This document shows positions 1 through 5,713 of a stretch of 8,335 nt of DNA, piece by piece. Numbering within the stretch: the stretch's first letter is position 1; each line of letters starts with the position of its first letter. The notes under the pieces are model-generated. The model saw only the letters and a list, made by a program, of their open reading frames with translations, searched no databases and was not told the origin of the DNA. This stretch comes from Caulobacteraceae bacterium. Its GTDB lineage: Bacteria > Pseudomonadota > Alphaproteobacteria > Caulobacterales > Caulobacteraceae. The translations under genes were made by a program, and so were the position numbers. The stretch spans positions 1-8,335 of the forward strand of contig CANMXH010000095.1 in the NCBI GenBank assembly GCA_947501315.1, written 5' to 3'.

Positions 1-65
1 GATGGCTTCAATCCGTAATGATCCCGGGGTAGAGAGAGACAACAACCCAGCGTGGAGTATCCGGA

Positions 66-1541
66 ATGCGTTTCGGCAAATGGCTGCTCGGCGCTTTGGC
101 CGCTCTCGTCATGATGCCGCAAGCGGCCCATGCGGAATGGCGGCGAGCCGAAACCCGGCACTTCATCGTTTACAGTGACGGGCCCGAGCGAGGACTGCGC
201 GACTATGCCATCAGGCTGGAGCGGTTCGACGCCCTGATGAGAGGCCGGTTCGGACTGCCGCCAATGGAGGCGGGACGGAAGCTGCCGGTCTATCTGGTCG
301 GGGGCTTCAGCGCCCTGCGGGAAGTCAGGCCCAACGTTGCCACCGGCACAGGCGGCTTCTATTCGGCGAGCGATCGCGACGTCTACGCGGTGTTGCAGCG
401 GGGGATCGACGATGACGTCCTCCTGCACGAGTACGCCCACCATTTCATGTACCAGAATTTCCCGGGATTCTATCCGGGCTGGTTCACCGAGGGCTTCGCC
501 GAATTCTTCATGACGGCCAGTGTCAACGAGCGCGGCAGGGCGACCATCGGTGACCGCAACCGGGGAAGACAGGCACAACTCCTCAGCGAAGCCTGGCTGC
601 CGATGGACCAGCTGCTGGTCCGCAGACCACTGGATTTCCGCAATCGCGAAGGGCGTCAGGCCTTTTATGCCCAGTCGTGGCTCCTGACCCACTACATGCT
701 TCAGGACGGCGACCGGCGCCTGCGACTGGATGCCTATCTTCAGGCAACAGCGCGTGGACAGGACCCCATTGAAGCCTTGCAGGCCCATTTCGGCCAGACA
801 CCGGCGCAGCTGACCCAGGCGCTCCGTGACTATCTGAACGGCACCATTCCGTTCATCGAATTGCAAACGCCGACGATGTCCCCATCAGTCCAGATCTCGT
901 CCCTGCCCGCCAGCGCGGATGCGCTACTGCTGACCGGTCTGAACCTGCGCTATCCGCAGGACGAAGCGCTGCAGACGCGGTTGCTCGCGGACGTGAGGTC
1001 GGCCGCTGCAGACTGGCCGCAGGACCCGCTGGCGCTGACCGCTCTTGCACAGGCAGAACTCGCCTGGGGCGATGCGGCGAAGGGTGAGGCGGCTCTGGCG
1101 AGAGTGCTGGAGACCGACCCTGCGAACGTGGAGGCTCTGCGGCTTCTGGCTGAGGCCCGCATGAAGGCCGGCGATGATGCAGGCGATCCCGAACGCCGTG
1201 TCACCCTGTACCGTCAGGCACGCGCCTTCCTGGCCCGCGCCATCGCGGCTGATCCCTCGGACTATCGTCTGTTTGCCGCCCTTGGCCGCAGCCGCCGCGG
1301 CTTCCCCGGATACCCCGACGATAATGACCTGGAGACCTGGAGGCTGGCGGCATCCCTAGCGCCGCAGGTCATGTCGATACGGGGCGAAGCCGGCAGCGTG
1401 ATGTTCCAGCGGGGCCGGCTCGACGAGGCTGAGGTGCTGTTGTCGCCGGTCGCAAACAATCCGCACGGCGGCGGAAACGCCGAGCAGGCGCGAGAGCTGT
1501 TGGCCCGTATCGCGCAAAGGCGCGCGACCCCCGCGACCTGA
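66..1541 (+). CDS. Exported HExxH zinc-metalloprotease-like protein with C-terminal TPR-like repeats (DUF1570-like)
   Basis: The 491-residue protein starts with a signal peptide: basic residues, a hydrophobic core (about 7-19) and AHA as a likely cleavage site near residue 23, so it should act in the periplasm or envelope. The zinc motif HEYAH (H121, E122, H125) is followed by WFTEGFAEFF, where E142 is the probable third zinc ligand, the arrangement seen in gluzincin peptidases and in the DUF1570-type proteins of alphaproteobacteria. The first 260 residues form the peptidase-like part. Residues about 320-480 hold helix pairs such as ALAQAELAWGDAAKGEAALA and the DPANVEALRLLAEA stretch, typical of TPR repeats, probably for protein binding. 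A GGAG Shine-Dalgarno at 54-57 lies 8 bases before the ATG. The next gene follows in the same direction. The substrate is unknown, and activity is inferred from the intact motif only. Confidence 0.85.
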   Translation: MRFGKWLLGALAALVMMPQAAHAEWRRAETRHFIVYSDGPERGLRDYAIRLERFDALMRGRFGLPPMEAGRKLPVYLVGGFSALREVRPNVATGTGGFYSASDRDVYAVLQRGIDDDVLLHEYAHHFMYQNFPGFYPGWFTEGFAEFFMTASVNERGRATIGDRNRGRQAQLLSEAWLPMDQLLVRRPLDFRNREGRQAFYAQSWLLTHYMLQDGDRRLRLDAYLQATARGQDPIEALQAHFGQTPAQLTQALRDYLNGTIPFIELQTPTMSPSVQISSLPASADALLLTGLNLRYPQDEALQTRLLADVRSAAADWPQDPLALTALAQAELAWGDAAKGEAALARVLETDPANVEALRLLAEARMKAGDDAGDPERRVTLYRQARAFLARAIAADPSDYRLFAALGRSRRGFPGYPDDNDLETWRLAASLAPQVMSIRGEAGSVMFQRGRLDEAEVLLSPVANNPHGGGNAEQARELLARIAQRRATPAT

Positions 1542-1619
1542 TTTTCCGGTGGCTGCATCCAGTTCGAACCTCCGGCGCGGCGTCGCATTTGCTAGTCATG
1601 GGCCAAGGGACGCGTCATG

Positions 1620-1634
1620 GTCCCGAAGCGGGAC
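1620..1634 (+). other. Small perfect hairpin in the leader of the TPR-like gene
   Basis: GTCCCG at 1620-1625 and CGGGAC at 1629-1634 form a perfect 6-bp stem with a 3-base loop, five bases before the Shine-Dalgarno region of the gene at 1654. It has no T-tract, so it is not a classical terminator. It could be a leader structure or chance in GC-rich DNA. Confidence 0.3.
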
Positions 1635-1653
1635 GACCGGAGCAAAAGGCCCC

Positions 1654-2895
1654 ATGTTCGAATTCGGCCGGGATCTGAGAAAGCTGTTCGAAAAGGCTCG
1701 CGAGAGCGAGGACCTCGGCTGGCTGGAGCTCGTCGGGGCGGACCTGGTCGCCAATGAGGCGCAGTCCATGTGCATCGAGGCCGGTCGGGTGTCCTGTACC
1801 CAGCCCTTCGACAGCTGGATGCGGGCTTCGGCCCTGTGGCGCGAGCACGCCCGCCGGACCGGGCACCGGGCAAGCCTTGACCGGGCTGCGGCCGCGGCCT
1901 CGGATGCGGCGCGGCACACGGCCACACCCGATCAGACGGCGATGGCGGCGCTCGAGTCAGGCGAGATTCACCTGCTGCGCTTTGACCTGTTCGGCGGGCC
2001 TGAAAAACTGAATGCGGCCGTGGCCGACGTACAATCACTGACAGCGGACCGTCCGGCGACCCGCTCGGCGGCCGCAGCCCTGCACGCCCGGCTGTCCGCG
2101 CGGCGGGCCAGGCTTTCAGGCGAGCCGGCCGCCATGCTGGACGCGGCCGCCCTGCTGGACGCTGCCCTGCACGGGGCCAAGGGCCTGCCACCGACCGTCA
2201 GCGATGATCTGCGGCTGGACCGGGCGGCGCTCGGGCTCGAAGCCGGGGTGGCGCGGCGCGACGGGCGACTGCTGGATCAGGCCGGCCGCGATCTGCGGAT
2301 GCTGGTCGAGTCTGCCTCGCCGGACTACCGGCCGCTGACCCGCGCCCGCGCCCTGGCCCTTGCCGGTGCCGGGCTGATGGCCCTGGCGCGGCTGGCGAAG
2401 GACGAGGCTGCTACCGTTCAGGGTCAGGCCCTGTTCGCCGCCGCCGCCGACCAGTTCACCCCCGACCACAGCCCGCTGGACTGGGTGGCCGTGCAGCTGG
2501 CCCCGGGCGACACCGAGACGCCTCTGGCAAGGCTGTCGGAAGCCGAAAGCCTGACCCGCGAACCGGGATTGATCCTCGGTGCCCTGACGCGGGAACGCCG
2601 GCTGGCGGCCGAGACGGCCCTGGCCGAGGCCATGGGCGATGTCGTGGGTCTGACCGGGCTGGAGGCCGTCGTCCGGCGCAGCCTCATCCAGTCCGCCGGC
2701 GCCCAGCCGCTGGAATGGGTCGCCGACCAGATCGGCATGGCGCATCTGGCCCTGGCCAAGGCCCGGCTGACCGGTTGCGAACCCCGCGCGGTCGGCATGA
2801 TGCTGGCCGAAGCCATGGAGACCGCTCGCGAATGGGGTGCCCCGGCGCTGGTTCAGCGGGCGATGCTGGCTATGCCTGAAGCGGCCCGCACTTAG
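1654..2895 (+). CDS. Uncharacterised alpha-helical TPR-like protein, probably cytoplasmic
   Basis: I do not recognise this 413-residue protein as a named family. It has no signal peptide or membrane segment and is very rich in Ala, Leu and Arg, with helix after helix, as in a helical solenoid. Two segments, HSPLDWVAVQLA (about 272-283) and QPLEWVADQIGMAHLALAKA (351-370), resemble the degenerate PLDWA-x-x-Q-x-x-LG-x-A-L TPR repeats common in alphaproteobacterial proteins. C40 and C48 lie near the N-terminus. The frame is open back to a GTG at 1549, but I choose the ATG at 1654: the residues before it look like random GC-rich translation, and AGG/GGAG-like sequence (1639-1649) lies just upstream. 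It follows the metalloprotease gene by 112 bases and ends 25 bases from a convergent gene. The role is unknown; a protein-binding scaffold is the best guess from fold alone. Confidence 0.8.
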   Translation: MFEFGRDLRKLFEKARESEDLGWLELVGADLVANEAQSMCIEAGRVSCTQPFDSWMRASALWREHARRTGHRASLDRAAAAASDAARHTATPDQTAMAALESGEIHLLRFDLFGGPEKLNAAVADVQSLTADRPATRSAAAALHARLSARRARLSGEPAAMLDAAALLDAALHGAKGLPPTVSDDLRLDRAALGLEAGVARRDGRLLDQAGRDLRMLVESASPDYRPLTRARALALAGAGLMALARLAKDEAATVQGQALFAAAADQFTPDHSPLDWVAVQLAPGDTETPLARLSEAESLTREPGLILGALTRERRLAAETALAEAMGDVVGLTGLEAVVRRSLIQSAGAQPLEWVADQIGMAHLALAKARLTGCEPRAVGMMLAEAMETAREWGAPALVQRAMLAMPEAART

Positions 2896-2920
2896 AGCGT
2901 CAACCGATCCCACCTAGACG

Positions 2921-3142
2921 TTAGGGGTCGGGATTCATCGTAATCTCGACTTCCCGGCAGTTGTGGCTGACCATCACATACACGCAGCTGTAGGAACCGT
3001 CGGCATAAACCGTGCATACCGGGACGTACTTGGTGTCACAAACCGTCGCGGTCGGGGGTGCCTGTTGGGCATTGGACGGGATCGCCGCAAATGCCGCCAC
3101 TGCGAAACAGAGTCCCGCGAGTCCTCCAGAAATCAACTTCAT
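2921..3142 (-). CDS. Small exported four-cysteine protein, faintly Kazal-like
   Basis: The 73-residue product begins MKLISGG, has a hydrophobic core (about 8-21) and a likely signal peptidase I site after SNA (residue 25). The mature peptide is about 48 residues with four cysteines (C35, C43, C53, C62), probably two disulfides after export. The stretch CDTKYVPVC then DGSYSC recalls the YxPVCxxDGxTY core of Kazal-type protease inhibitor domains, but spacing and the remaining cysteines do not fit well, so this is only a hint. The frame extends upstream to 3175, but the ATG at 3142 has a strong GGGAGG Shine-Dalgarno (minus strand, about 3149-3154) and gives a proper signal peptide, so I take it as the start. 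It is divergent from the EF-hand gene and convergent with the TPR-like gene. A full CtrA box lies 15 bases before the start codon. Confidence 0.72.
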   Translation of the reverse strand: MKLISGGLAGLCFAVAAFAAIPSNAQQAPPTATVCDTKYVPVCTVYADGSYSCVYVMVSHNCREVEITMNPDP

Positions 3143-3312
3143 GGTCGCCTCCCTGATTAACACATCGTTAACCATCTCAGCTGGACCTCGATTCCCGCTT
3201 AGGTCAATATCATTTTTATTTAAAATTGTATATTTCGGCCGTTGCGAGACATTGCTTAGCCCCTCGTTAACCGATCGCGCCCATTCTCAGTGCACAACCA
3301 GGAGATAAGTCG
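3143..3312. promoter_or_regulatory. Divergent promoter region with AT-rich tract, GATTC site and second TTAACC half-site
   Basis: This 170-base gap must hold the promoters of the two divergent small genes. Besides the full CtrA box it has a GATTC (CcrM methylation pattern GANTC) at 3190-3194, a 31-base tract at 3205-3235 with only three G/C bases, and a second CtrA-like half-site TTAACC at 3267-3272, about 40 bases before the EF-hand start. No convincing -35/-10 pair was found on either strand. The AT-rich tract could be an UP-like element or a nucleoid-protein site. Confidence 0.5.
3157..3175 (+). promoter_or_regulatory. Putative CtrA box TTAA-N7-TTAACCAT
   Basis: TTAA at 3157-3160 and TTAACCAT at 3168-3175 are separated by exactly seven bases, matching the known CtrA recognition pattern TTAA-N7-TTAAC, with the right half a complete TTAACCAT. 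It lies between the divergent four-cysteine and EF-hand genes, 15 bases before the start codon of the former and about 140 before the latter. That close to the minus-strand start, bound CtrA would more likely block than activate it; activation of the plus-strand gene with a long leader is also possible. Binding is inferred from pattern alone. Confidence 0.6.
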
Positions 3313-3681
3313 ATGCTTGCCGCACTCGTCACGACGTTGATCGCCTTTGGTGACCCCTCATCGGTGGCCGCTCTCCCCGCAGATGCGCGAGCGACTGTAG
3401 GAAGCACGGACTACTTCGTGAGTAAGGAAGCGGCCGAACTTGAGCGCGATCTCCGCAACAGCTTCAATCTCACCGACCGCAACAGCGACGGTAGTATTGA
3501 CGCGAGCGAAGCGCCGATCGCTGAGCGAGGGCAGACCAACGCAAACGGCGATCGCATAGCAGAGGAAGCCGGCAACGCTTTGTGGATCAGACTCATGGAC
3601 ACGGACGGCGACACCGTTGTTGATTGGCCGGAGATGCGGGCGTACTTGCTTCCCCGACTTGAACGCGCCAACGGCCTCTGA
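3313..3681 (+). CDS. Small exported EF-hand calcium-binding protein
   Basis: The 122-residue protein has two EF-hand loops. The first, D55-R-N57-S-D59-G-S-I-D63-A-S-E66, is a complete canonical 12-residue calcium loop. The second, D96-T-D98-G-D100-T-V-V-D104-W-P-E107, keeps all acidic ligands but has Thr instead of Gly at position 6. Between them, N76-A-N78-G-D80 looks like a decayed third loop start. The N-terminus (MLAALVTTLIAFG) is hydrophobic and probably a signal sequence, though it lacks the usual basic residues, so export is likely but not certain. A GGAG Shine-Dalgarno at 3301-3304 lies 8 bases before the ATG. The gene stops 6 bases before the convergent cysQ-type gene. Codon use is less G/C-biased than in neighbours (GTA, AGT and ATA codons). 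It probably senses or buffers calcium in the envelope; no partner is evident. Confidence 0.85.
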   Translation: MLAALVTTLIAFGDPSSVAALPADARATVGSTDYFVSKEAAELERDLRNSFNLTDRNSDGSIDASEAPIAERGQTNANGDRIAEEAGNALWIRLMDTDGDTVVDWPEMRAYLLPRLERANGL

Positions 3682-3687
3682 CCCGCC

Positions 3688-4473
3688 TCAGCCCCCCAGC
3701 GCCACAAACCCACCGTTGCCGAACCCGGGCTTGCCGTAGCGCATCGGCTGGCCGTCTTCAGCCATGACGCGGCCACCGGCGGCTTCCAGCACAGCCTGGC
3801 CCGCCGCCGTGTCCCATTCCGAGGTCGGGCCGGTGCGCGGATAGGCGTCGAAACGCCCCTCGGCGATCAGGCAGAATTTCAACGAGGAATCCATGCCCTG
3901 CCACTGGACGCAGCCGTGGCGAGAGGCGAGTCGCCCGGCCTCGGCGTCGGTCATGGAGTGGCTCATGACAGCGAGGGGCGACGTGGGCCGGTTGCGCACC
4001 TTGATGGCCTGCCAGACATCGCCGAACCGGCGACGGAAGGCCCCGCCGCCGGGCGCGGCGCTGCGCCAGGTCGTGGCGGTCGCGGGCGCCGTGACGACAC
4101 CGGCGACCGGCGATCCCTTGTGAATCAGGGCGATGTTGACGGTGAAGGCTTCCCGGCCCTCGACGAAGCCGCGGGTGCCGTCCAGCGGATCGATCAGCCA
4201 GAACCAGTCATTGGCTGAGGCGGGCGCGCCGTCGGCGGCGACGGCTTCCTCGGCCACGGTCTGGACGCCGGGATAGAGGGTCGCCAGCCGCGCGAGGATC
4301 AGGGCTTCGGCCTCCTGGTCGGCGCGGGTGACCGGGCTGTCGTCGGCCTTGGACTCCGCCACCACGCCGGTGCGCCAGTAGGGAAGGATGACCCGGGCGG
4401 CGTCCTCGGCGATGTCCGCAAGCGCCTCGGTCAGGGTGCCGGACGCGAGGTCGGCGATCAGTCGTTTACTCAT
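3688..4473 (-). CDS. cysQ: 3'(2'),5'-bisphosphate nucleotidase, CysQ type (inositol monophosphatase superfamily)
   Basis: The 261-residue protein is the usual length for CysQ, which hydrolyses 3'-phosphoadenosine 5'-phosphate (PAP) to AMP and so removes the inhibitory by-product of sulfate assimilation. Superfamily motifs are intact: SPVTRADQEAE (46-56) near the N-terminus, VAEE (73-76), the metal-binding WLIDPLDGT (92-100, with D95 and D98) and SEWDTAAG (218-225, with D221). The run SSLKFCLIAEGRFDAYPR (196-213) is characteristic of CysQ rather than of histidinol-phosphatase or inositol monophosphatase, which are the alternatives. Two or three Mg2+ ions would be bound. It is cytoplasmic, with no signal peptide. 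On the minus strand GGACGG (4476-4481) precedes the ATG. It diverges from chpT across 90 bases; no functional link to that gene is apparent. Confidence 0.9.
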   Translation of the reverse strand: MSKRLIADLASGTLTEALADIAEDAARVILPYWRTGVVAESKADDSPVTRADQEAEALILARLATLYPGVQTVAEEAVAADGAPASANDWFWLIDPLDGTRGFVEGREAFTVNIALIHKGSPVAGVVTAPATATTWRSAAPGGGAFRRRFGDVWQAIKVRNRPTSPLAVMSHSMTDAEAGRLASRHGCVQWQGMDSSLKFCLIAEGRFDAYPRTGPTSEWDTAAGQAVLEAAGGRVMAEDGQPMRYGKPGFGNGGFVALGG

Positions 4474-4496
4474 GACCGTCCGATTAGAGCATCAGA

Positions 4497-4513
4497 CCGG
4501 TTTCGCGAACCGG
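4497..4513. promoter_or_regulatory. Perfect inverted repeat between cysQ and chpT
   Basis: CCGGTT (4497-4502), five bases, then AACCGG (4508-4513) form a perfect 6-bp inverted repeat in the 90-base divergent gap. It is centred about 32 bases before the cysQ start and 59 before chpT, where a dimeric regulator could affect either promoter. Its role is inferred. Confidence 0.35.
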
Positions 4514-4547
4514 CAAATCAGGTCAGCGTCCCGCCCGTTCCTGACTG

Positions 4548-4557
4548 TTGCGCGCAA
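4548..4557. promoter_or_regulatory. 10-bp palindrome overlapping the chpT leader
   Basis: TTGCGCGCAA is a perfect palindrome ending 6 bases before the chpT ATG. Its last AA is part of the only Shine-Dalgarno-like sequence there (AAGG, 4556-4559), so a bound protein or RNA fold could limit chpT expression. CG-rich palindromes arise readily in such DNA. Confidence 0.3.
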
Positions 4558-4563
4558 GGCCCT

Positions 4564-5238
4564 ATGACTGACACCGCCCCCGCCACTCCCCTTCCCGACG
4601 GCTCTTCACTTCCCGACGGCCAGGCGCTGGCGGCCCTGGTCGCCGGCAAGCTGTGTCATGACTTCATCAGCCCGGCGGGCGCGATCAGCTCGGGTCTTGA
4701 TCTTCTCAAGGATCCCACGGCCCAGGACATGCGCGACGACGCCATGAGCCTGATCGAGGCCAGTGCGAGGAAGATGGTGGCCCTGGTCGCCTTCGCCCGC
4801 GTGGCCTTCGGTGCTGCGACCTCGGCCGAGCGATTCCAGGGCACCGAGCTTGGGGAGCTGGTGTCCGGCCTGACCGAGGGCGGACGGGCATCGCTGACAT
4901 GGGCGGTCGCGGACACGACCTGGTCCAAGGCCCAGTCGCGGGCGCTGGTGAACCTCGGATATCTGACCATGGCCGCGCTGCCTTCGGGCGGGGTGGCGAC
5001 CATCTCGACACGAACCGACGAGACCGGACTGGTCATAGAAGGCCGCGCAGAAGGTGCCCGCGCCCGCCTGAAAGGCGAGGCCATCGCGGGACTGGCGGGG
5101 CAGCCCCTGACGGAAGGCCTGCCCGGCCAATGGATCCAGCCCTACTGGCTGTGGCTGACGGCCCATGACGCCGGTGGATCCCTGGACGTCCACGTCGAGG
5201 AGGGATGCGTCACCCTTTCCATCCACATGCCAAACTGA
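4564..5238 (+). CDS. chpT: Histidine phosphotransferase ChpT
   Basis: ChpT relays phosphate from the hybrid kinase CckA to the cell-cycle regulators CtrA and CpdR. The 224-residue protein has the expected build: an N-terminal two-helix dimerisation domain with the phospho-accepting histidine H32 in KLCHDFISPAGAISSGLDLL (29-48), and a C-terminal domain (about 95-224) resembling a histidine-kinase ATPase domain but lacking the N, G1 and G2 nucleotide-binding boxes, as expected since ChpT does not bind ATP. The N-terminal tail contains a tandem LPDGSS/LPDGQA, encoded by an exact 12-base direct repeat (4591-4602 and 4609-4620). The Shine-Dalgarno is weak (AAGG, 4 bases before the ATG). It diverges from cysQ, and a response regulator and a CheR-type gene follow in the same direction. 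Identity is firm from the His motif and overall layout. Confidence 0.92.
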   Translation: MTDTAPATPLPDGSSLPDGQALAALVAGKLCHDFISPAGAISSGLDLLKDPTAQDMRDDAMSLIEASARKMVALVAFARVAFGAATSAERFQGTELGELVSGLTEGGRASLTWAVADTTWSKAQSRALVNLGYLTMAALPSGGVATISTRTDETGLVIEGRAEGARARLKGEAIAGLAGQPLTEGLPGQWIQPYWLWLTAHDAGGSLDVHVEEGCVTLSIHMPN

Positions 5239-5259
5239 CACTCGGGCGGCTTTCCCAAG

Positions 5260-5271
5260 GAGTCATTAACC
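5260..5271 (+). promoter_or_regulatory. GAGTC (GANTC) site adjoining a TTAACC CtrA half-site
   Basis: GAGTC at 5260-5264 fits the CcrM methylation pattern, and TTAACC at 5266-5271 fits one CtrA half-site; no second TTAA follows at the seven-base spacing. They lie in the 72-base gap between chpT and the receiver gene, suggesting a cell-cycle-controlled internal promoter. The assignment is inferred from short patterns. Confidence 0.35.
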
Positions 5272-5292
5272 GACCCAAGTGATGATATACCT

Positions 5293-5318
5293 CATGCACA
5301 CGCGCGCGTTGTGTCATG
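5293..5318. promoter_or_regulatory. 26-nt interrupted palindrome before the receiver gene
   Basis: The left arm CATG-CACA-CGCG (5293-5304) pairs with the right arm (5305-5318) reading CGCG-T-TGTG-T-CATG: twelve matched pairs with two single-base bulges in the right arm. In DNA it could be an operator; in RNA it could fold into a hairpin ending 19 bases before the likely TTG start of the next gene. It also covers the GTG at 5311, the most upstream possible start codon. Confidence 0.45.
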
Positions 5319-5337
5319 TATTCTCGGAATTCGGATC

Positions 5338-5709
5338 TTGACCCCCAGAACCTGTCTCATCGTCGACGACAGCCGGATCATCCGCAAGGTTGCGCGCCGG
5401 ATTGTCGAGGGACTCGGCTTCGAGGTCGATGAGGCCGCCGACGGGGCTGAGGCCCTCGCCTTCTGCAGCGGCTTGATGCCGGAAGTCATCCTGCTGGACT
5501 GGTCGATGCCGGTGATGGACGGCATGACCTTCCTGCGCCGGCTGCGCGCCCTGCCCGGCGGCATGGCTCCCAAGGTCCTGTTCTGCACCATCGAGACCCG
5601 CGCCGAACGCATCGCCGAGGCCCTGTCGGCCGGGGCCGACGACTATGTGATGAAGCCGTTCGACGGCGAGATCCTGACTTCGAAACTCGCTGAAGTGGGG
5701 GTCGTCTGA
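5338..5709 (+). CDS. Single-domain CheY-like response regulator
   Basis: The product is one receiver domain with no output domain. Counting from the TTG at 5338 (123 residues), the acidic pair is D10-D11 in CLIVDDS, the phospho-acceptor is D54 in ILLDWSMPVMDG, and the conserved T84 and K106 (in YVMKPF) are present, so it should be phosphorylated and signal by protein contact. The frame is open to a GTG at 5311, but that GTG sits inside a palindrome, has no Shine-Dalgarno, and adds residues that look like leader translation; receiver domains normally begin just before the first strand, so TTG 5338 is preferred, though its own Shine-Dalgarno is poor. It lies between chpT and a cheR-type gene, with only 4 bases to the latter. 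It could be a diffusible motility switch protein or accept phosphate from ChpT; the sequence does not decide. Confidence 0.88.
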   Translation: MTPRTCLIVDDSRIIRKVARRIVEGLGFEVDEAADGAEALAFCSGLMPEVILLDWSMPVMDGMTFLRRLRALPGGMAPKVLFCTIETRAERIAEALSAGADDYVMKPFDGEILTSKLAEVGVV

Positions 5710-5713
5710 CCCC

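Noticed and set aside
1..65. Possible end of an upstream gene (in-frame DGFNP then TAA at 16-18)
   Set aside because: Only five codons are visible, too few to support a gene; the segment otherwise holds just the leader of the first full gene.
1592..2191. Antisense frame of 199 codons
   Set aside because: Pro/Arg/Ser-rich shadow translation without features.
2892..2911. TTAGAGCGTCAACCG resembles TTAGAGCATCAGACCGG at 4484-4500, perhaps a dispersed intergenic repeat
   Set aside because: Two short imperfect copies, one overlapping a stop codon, are not enough to call a repeat family; a genome-wide search would settle it.
2116..2913. Long antisense open frame (265 codons) opposite the TPR-like gene
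   Set aside because: Gly/Gln/Arg-rich translation typical of the antisense of a GC-rich gene; no domain, no convincing ribosome-binding site, and the sense strand has coherent helical repeats.
2896..2920. Possible bidirectional terminator between the convergent genes
   Set aside because: Only a 4-bp CCTA/TAGG stem, without a GC-rich stem or T-tract.
3124..3142. Lipoprotein signal in the four-cysteine protein (LAGLC)
   Set aside because: The residue before Cys is Leu, which does not fit a lipobox, and a normal signal peptidase I site follows.
3012..3308. Plus-strand open frame of 98 codons across the four-cysteine gene and its promoter
   Set aside because: It is antisense to a gene with signal peptide, cysteines and strong Shine-Dalgarno, and its own translation shows no domain or plausible start.
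3682..3687. Terminator between the EF-hand and cysQ genes
   Set aside because: The convergent stops are only 6 bases apart and no hairpin is present.
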